Part shown: positions 61,545-64,000 of the stretch, piece after piece
How the letters are laid out: every line of letters begins with the position of its first letter
How positions within the stretch are numbered: the first letter of the stretch is position 1
NCBI RefSeq assembly: GCF_947498345.1
Contig: NZ_CANMJY010000002.1
Coordinates: 62,001 to 126,000, forward strand
Length of the DNA: 64,000 bases
Direction: 5' to 3'
Source of the DNA: an uncultured Winogradskyella sp.
GTDB taxonomy: Bacteria; Bacteroidota; Bacteroidia; Flavobacteriales; Flavobacteriaceae
Position numbers and translations under genes: made by a program
Notes under the pieces: generated by a model
What the model was told of the DNA's origin: nothing
Databases searched by the model: none
What the model saw: only the letters and a program-made list of their open reading frames with translations

Positions 61545-62326
61545 TAGTTCAAATCTATTTTGTCAAAAGGTTCAAAACCTATTTCTTCATCGTCATCAAA
61601 TAATAAATCTACTGCAATAACCGAAGCTGAGGTTACACTTAGTGGTAATACTAATATCACTCCAACAACAGGAATAAGTAACAATAACAAAAACCCAATG
61701 CCATTTCCAATTGCTAAGCCTCTGTTTTTTCTAATAAAAGCAACACTGTCTCTATACTTAAAATGACGTTCGAGAGTGTAATCCATATTAGCAAAACCAG
61801 CATAGTAAGCTTGTACTAAGAAGAGTAATACGGTTGAGAATATATTAACAACTGGTATAAGCTTAAGAAGTAGAATAGGTATGGTAAGTGTTAATTCTTT
61901 AAACAAATTTCGCATGCCAATTCTGATACCACGAATAAGTTGCTTAGAAAAATTTGTATTGACATAGTTTTTTGCAGGTTTACCTGTAAAATAAGCTTCA
62001 ATTTTCTCTGAAACAGGACTCATAAACGGTGAAGACAACGCCATGATGATATGCTTATATAATATAAGCCCTATCGCGAAAATCACAATGCCTCCAACAA
62101 AAGTAGAAATTGCTGTAAATCTAGCTTTACCAAATTCCCAAACCCAAATACTTGCAATCCATTGACCAAGATTATCTGATAGACCGTAAGCCGAAACAAA
62201 AATCATTATAAAGACGACTACACTTATAATAACAGGAATAACAAAGTACTTCCATAATTTCAATTTTGAAATTAAACCATAGGCACCTGTGTAAACCTGA
62301 AGTCCTCTAAATATATTTTTAATCAT
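61544..62326 (-). CDS. EI24/CysZ-like membrane protein
   Basis: 260 residues with about five to six membrane helices (near 28-50, 75-95, 155-180, 205-235) and the long hydrophilic K-N-Y-V-N-T-N-F-S loop. EI24 family members resemble CysZ sulfate transporters but their role in this phylum is open. An acidic end (D-D-D-E-E) is present. The gene lies inside the haem cluster and shares its last base with GNAT. A spacer of 159 bases separates it from hemE. Function in haem synthesis is not known. Confidence 0.82.
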   Translation of the reverse strand: MIKNIFRGLQVYTGAYGLISKLKLWKYFVIPVIISVVVFIMIFVSAYGLSDNLGQWIASIWVWEFGKARFTAISTFVGGIVIFAIGLILYKHIIMALSSPFMSPVSEKIEAYFTGKPAKNYVNTNFSKQLIRGIRIGMRNLFKELTLTIPILLLKLIPVVNIFSTVLLFLVQAYYAGFANMDYTLERHFKYRDSVAFIRKNRGLAIGNGIGFLLLLLIPVVGVILVLPLSVTSASVIAVDLLFDDDEEIGFEPFDKIDLN

Positions 62327-62485
62327 AATATTTTCTGCGAATGCTGAAATCTTTTTAATTTAACTTTATTATCAAGAGCTTACAATATCCTTTTTAAGAA
62401 TATATAAACCTGTCACTAAACAAGACGCTCATGTATATATCTTGTTACACCAACTAAAGATAATGGTTTATTCTCTATAAGAAAA

Positions 62486-63553
62486 TTAAGATGGACTCTT
62501 ATATTCTTTAACAGCATCTATAAATGCCTTAGCATTATCTAAACCAATATTAGGTAAAATACCATGACCTAAATTTACAATGTATTTATCTTTTCCGAAC
62601 GCATTAATCATCTGATGTACCATTTTCTTAATTTCTGATGGTGGTGAGAATAAACGTGTCGGATCAAAATTACCTTGCAAGGTTATGTTGCCGCCAGTTA
62701 AATAGCGCGCATTACGAGCGGAGCAAGTCCAATCTATACCAAGTGCAGAAGCACCAGATTTAGCCATTTCACCTAAAGCAAACCAACAACCTTTACCAAA
62801 AGCAATGACTGGAGCATCGTCTTTTAAAGCATCGATAATTTGTTGAATATATTGCCAGGAAAATTCCTGATAATCTACAGGAGATAACATGCCTCCCCAA
62901 GAATCAAAAACTTGTACAGCATTACAACCTGCTTTTACTTTTTCTTTTAAATAAGCAATTGTGGTATCAGTAATTTTCTGTAATAGCTGATGTGCAGCAA
63001 TGGGATTAGTAAAGCAAAACTCTTTGGCTTTATCAAAGTTCTTAGAGCCTTGACCTTGTACACAATAACATAAAATGGTCCATGGTGAGCCCGCAAAACC
63101 GATAAGCGGAATTTCGTTATTAAGTTTTTCTTTAGTAGCCTTTATCGCTTCGTATACATAGTTTAGAGCATCCTTTACATCAGGGACAATAACATTATCA
63201 ACATCTTTTTGAGAGCGTACAGGATTTGGTAAGTAAGGCCCAAAATTTGGTTTCATTTGTACCTCAATGTTCATGGCTTGCGGAATTACCAATATATCAG
63301 AGAATAATATAGCGGCATCCATACCATAACGACGTATTGGTTGTACTGTAATTTCACTTGCTAACTCAGGTGTTTGACAACGTGTAAAAAAATCGTACTT
63401 GGCCTTTATTTCCATAAACTCAGGAAGATATCGACCAGCCTGACGCATCATCCATACGGGAGGACGATCTACAGTTTCGCCTTTTAATGCTCTTAAGAAT
63501 AAATCGTTGCGAATACCTTTGGAAGCAGGTATCTCTTTGTTTTTGTTCTCCAT
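62486..63553 (-). CDS. hemE: Uroporphyrinogen decarboxylase
   Basis: 355 residues. Start region [16 protein letters not shown] near 31-46 is the HemE hallmark. F-S-D-I-L-V-I-P and the H-G-I-L-P region near 335 complete the active site. It decarboxylates the four acetates of uroporphyrinogen III to coproporphyrinogen III, the substrate of HemF. It follows hemD after 55 bases. The chain is full length. No irregularity. Confidence 0.97.
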   Translation of the reverse strand: MENKNKEIPASKGIRNDLFLRALKGETVDRPPVWMMRQAGRYLPEFMEIKAKYDFFTRCQTPELASEITVQPIRRYGMDAAILFSDILVIPQAMNIEVQMKPNFGPYLPNPVRSQKDVDNVIVPDVKDALNYVYEAIKATKEKLNNEIPLIGFAGSPWTILCYCVQGQGSKNFDKAKEFCFTNPIAAHQLLQKITDTTIAYLKEKVKAGCNAVQVFDSWGGMLSPVDYQEFSWQYIQQIIDALKDDAPVIAFGKGCWFALGEMAKSGASALGIDWTCSARNARYLTGGNITLQGNFDPTRLFSPPSEIKKMVHQMINAFGKDKYIVNLGHGILPNIGLDNAKAFIDAVKEYKSPS

Positions 63554-63600
63554 ATTTTTAATTCTTTCTTTTAAAACTTATTTAAGTTTCAATTCAAAAG

Positions 63601-63620
63601 ATTCCTGCCTACGCAGGAAT
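63601..63620. repeat. REP-like palindrome at the hemD stop
   Basis: ATTCCTGC-CTAC-GCAGGAAT, an 8-bp stem with a 4-base loop. It overlaps the hemD stop codon (63609-63611). The sequence resembles REP-type palindromes scattered in flavobacterial genomes. It may also pause or stabilise the transcript between hemD and hemE. Confidence 0.5.
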
Positions 63621-64000
63621 ATAATGTTCGTTTACTAATTCAATAACACTTTCAACGGTTGGGACTTTAGCAATACGAACGTCTTCAAAATAGTTTTTAG
63701 CTGCCTTAGCAGTAGTTTCTCCAATACAAAAAGCTATGCCGTTAGCTTTGTTTTGTTTTAAAAAACTTTCAACTGTTGATGGGCTGTAAAACATAACACC
63801 ATCTAAATTACTATCTACTTTATCCGCATCAAACTTAGTTTGGTAAGCTTCAATTTCGTTTAGTGTGATATTATTTAAAGCTAATGTATTTGGTAAATCA
63901 TCTAATCGTAAATCGCTACAGAAATAGGTGACTTCTGTTCCATCCATATATTCAACTAAGTAGTCCGCAAGTTTTTTGGCATTAGCTTCTGTGTGAGTAA
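63609..64000 (-). CDS. hemD: Uroporphyrinogen-III synthase, C-terminal part (runs off the right edge)
   Basis: The frame stays open to base 64000 and carries T-H-T-E-A-N-A-K-K-L-A before the internal Met at 63947, so the 63947 ATG is not the start. The part seen (about 130 residues) has the HemD order: F-Y-S-P-S-T-V-E-S-F, A-F-C-I-G-E-T-T-A, and a C-terminal helix. HemD closes and flips ring D of hydroxymethylbilane. It is upstream of hemE and shares the 63601-63620 hairpin. Confidence 0.85.
   Translation of the reverse strand, partial: THTEANAKKLADYLVEYMDGTEVTYFCSDLRLDDLPNTLALNNITLNEIEAYQTKFDADKVDSNLDGVMFYSPSTVESFLKQNKANGIAFCIGETTAKAAKNYFEDVRIAKVPTVESVIELVNEHYIPA

Overview
The window looks like chromosomal DNA of a marine-type Flavobacteriaceae (Bacteroidota). 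The evidence is low G+C sequence, a gldH gliding-motility lipoprotein next to a PSP1/RicT gene and a class A PBP, three secreted proteins ending in type IX secretion (T9SS) sorting domains, a GLPGLI protein, near-absence of Shine-Dalgarno sites, and -7 promoter elements of the Bacteroidota TAnnTTTG type. No tRNA, rRNA, CRISPR array or intact insertion sequence was seen.

Layout. 1-3.9 kb is gene-poor and eroded: the tail of a receiver domain, a beta-propeller protein, a TlpA-like thioredoxin, and fragments of a LytS-type kinase and a TPR-like protein. 3.6-6.5 kb carries minus-strand stress-type genes (dps-mscS and two small unknown genes). These two operons share a nearly identical 57-bp upstream element. 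6.9-20.2 kb is an RHS polymorphic-toxin island. It holds an orphan RHS tip with a lipoprotein partner, a CPBP protease, a cytosolic-looking lipase, a decayed Cys-rich probable immunity gene, and a complete operon of T9SS-sorted protein, 2197-residue SpvB/FG-GAP/RHS protein with a zincin-like tip, and lipoprotein. Related hairpins are scattered through the island.

20.3-36.3 kb is core genome: trpS, plsC, an ECF sigma operon whose last gene fuses an inner-membrane anchor to an outer-membrane barrel, recA, trhO, a radical SAM gene, ricT-gldH-pbp1A, scoAB, and a double-ATPase ABC protein. A 32-bp ECF-type promoter-like element occurs twice, once on each side of recA. 36.5-45.4 kb holds two large secreted metalloproteases (M14 and M12B) with matching FN3, GEVED and T9SS modules. 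45.4-49.9 kb is a minus-strand housekeeping cluster (exonuclease, serine hydrolase, DUF4442, Ogt, CNNM/CBS).

50-54 kb holds a GLPGLI protein, a secreted coiled-coil protein, and a two-component system preceded by a 28-codon ORF and a long hairpin. Two promoters here have the same architecture: 11-bp-phased GTTAATGCT repeats 37 bp upstream of a TAnATTTG box. This identifies a probable regulon of the response regulator. 54.1-56.8 kb is a compact four-gene cassette of unrecognised proteins (Cys-pair protein, three-helix membrane protein, small beta protein, secreted/outer-membrane protein) and is the best candidate here for an undescribed system. 56.9-64 kb ends with two lipoproteins, an AraC regulator and a haem operon (hemD partial, hemE, EI24 protein, GNAT, hemF, hemB).
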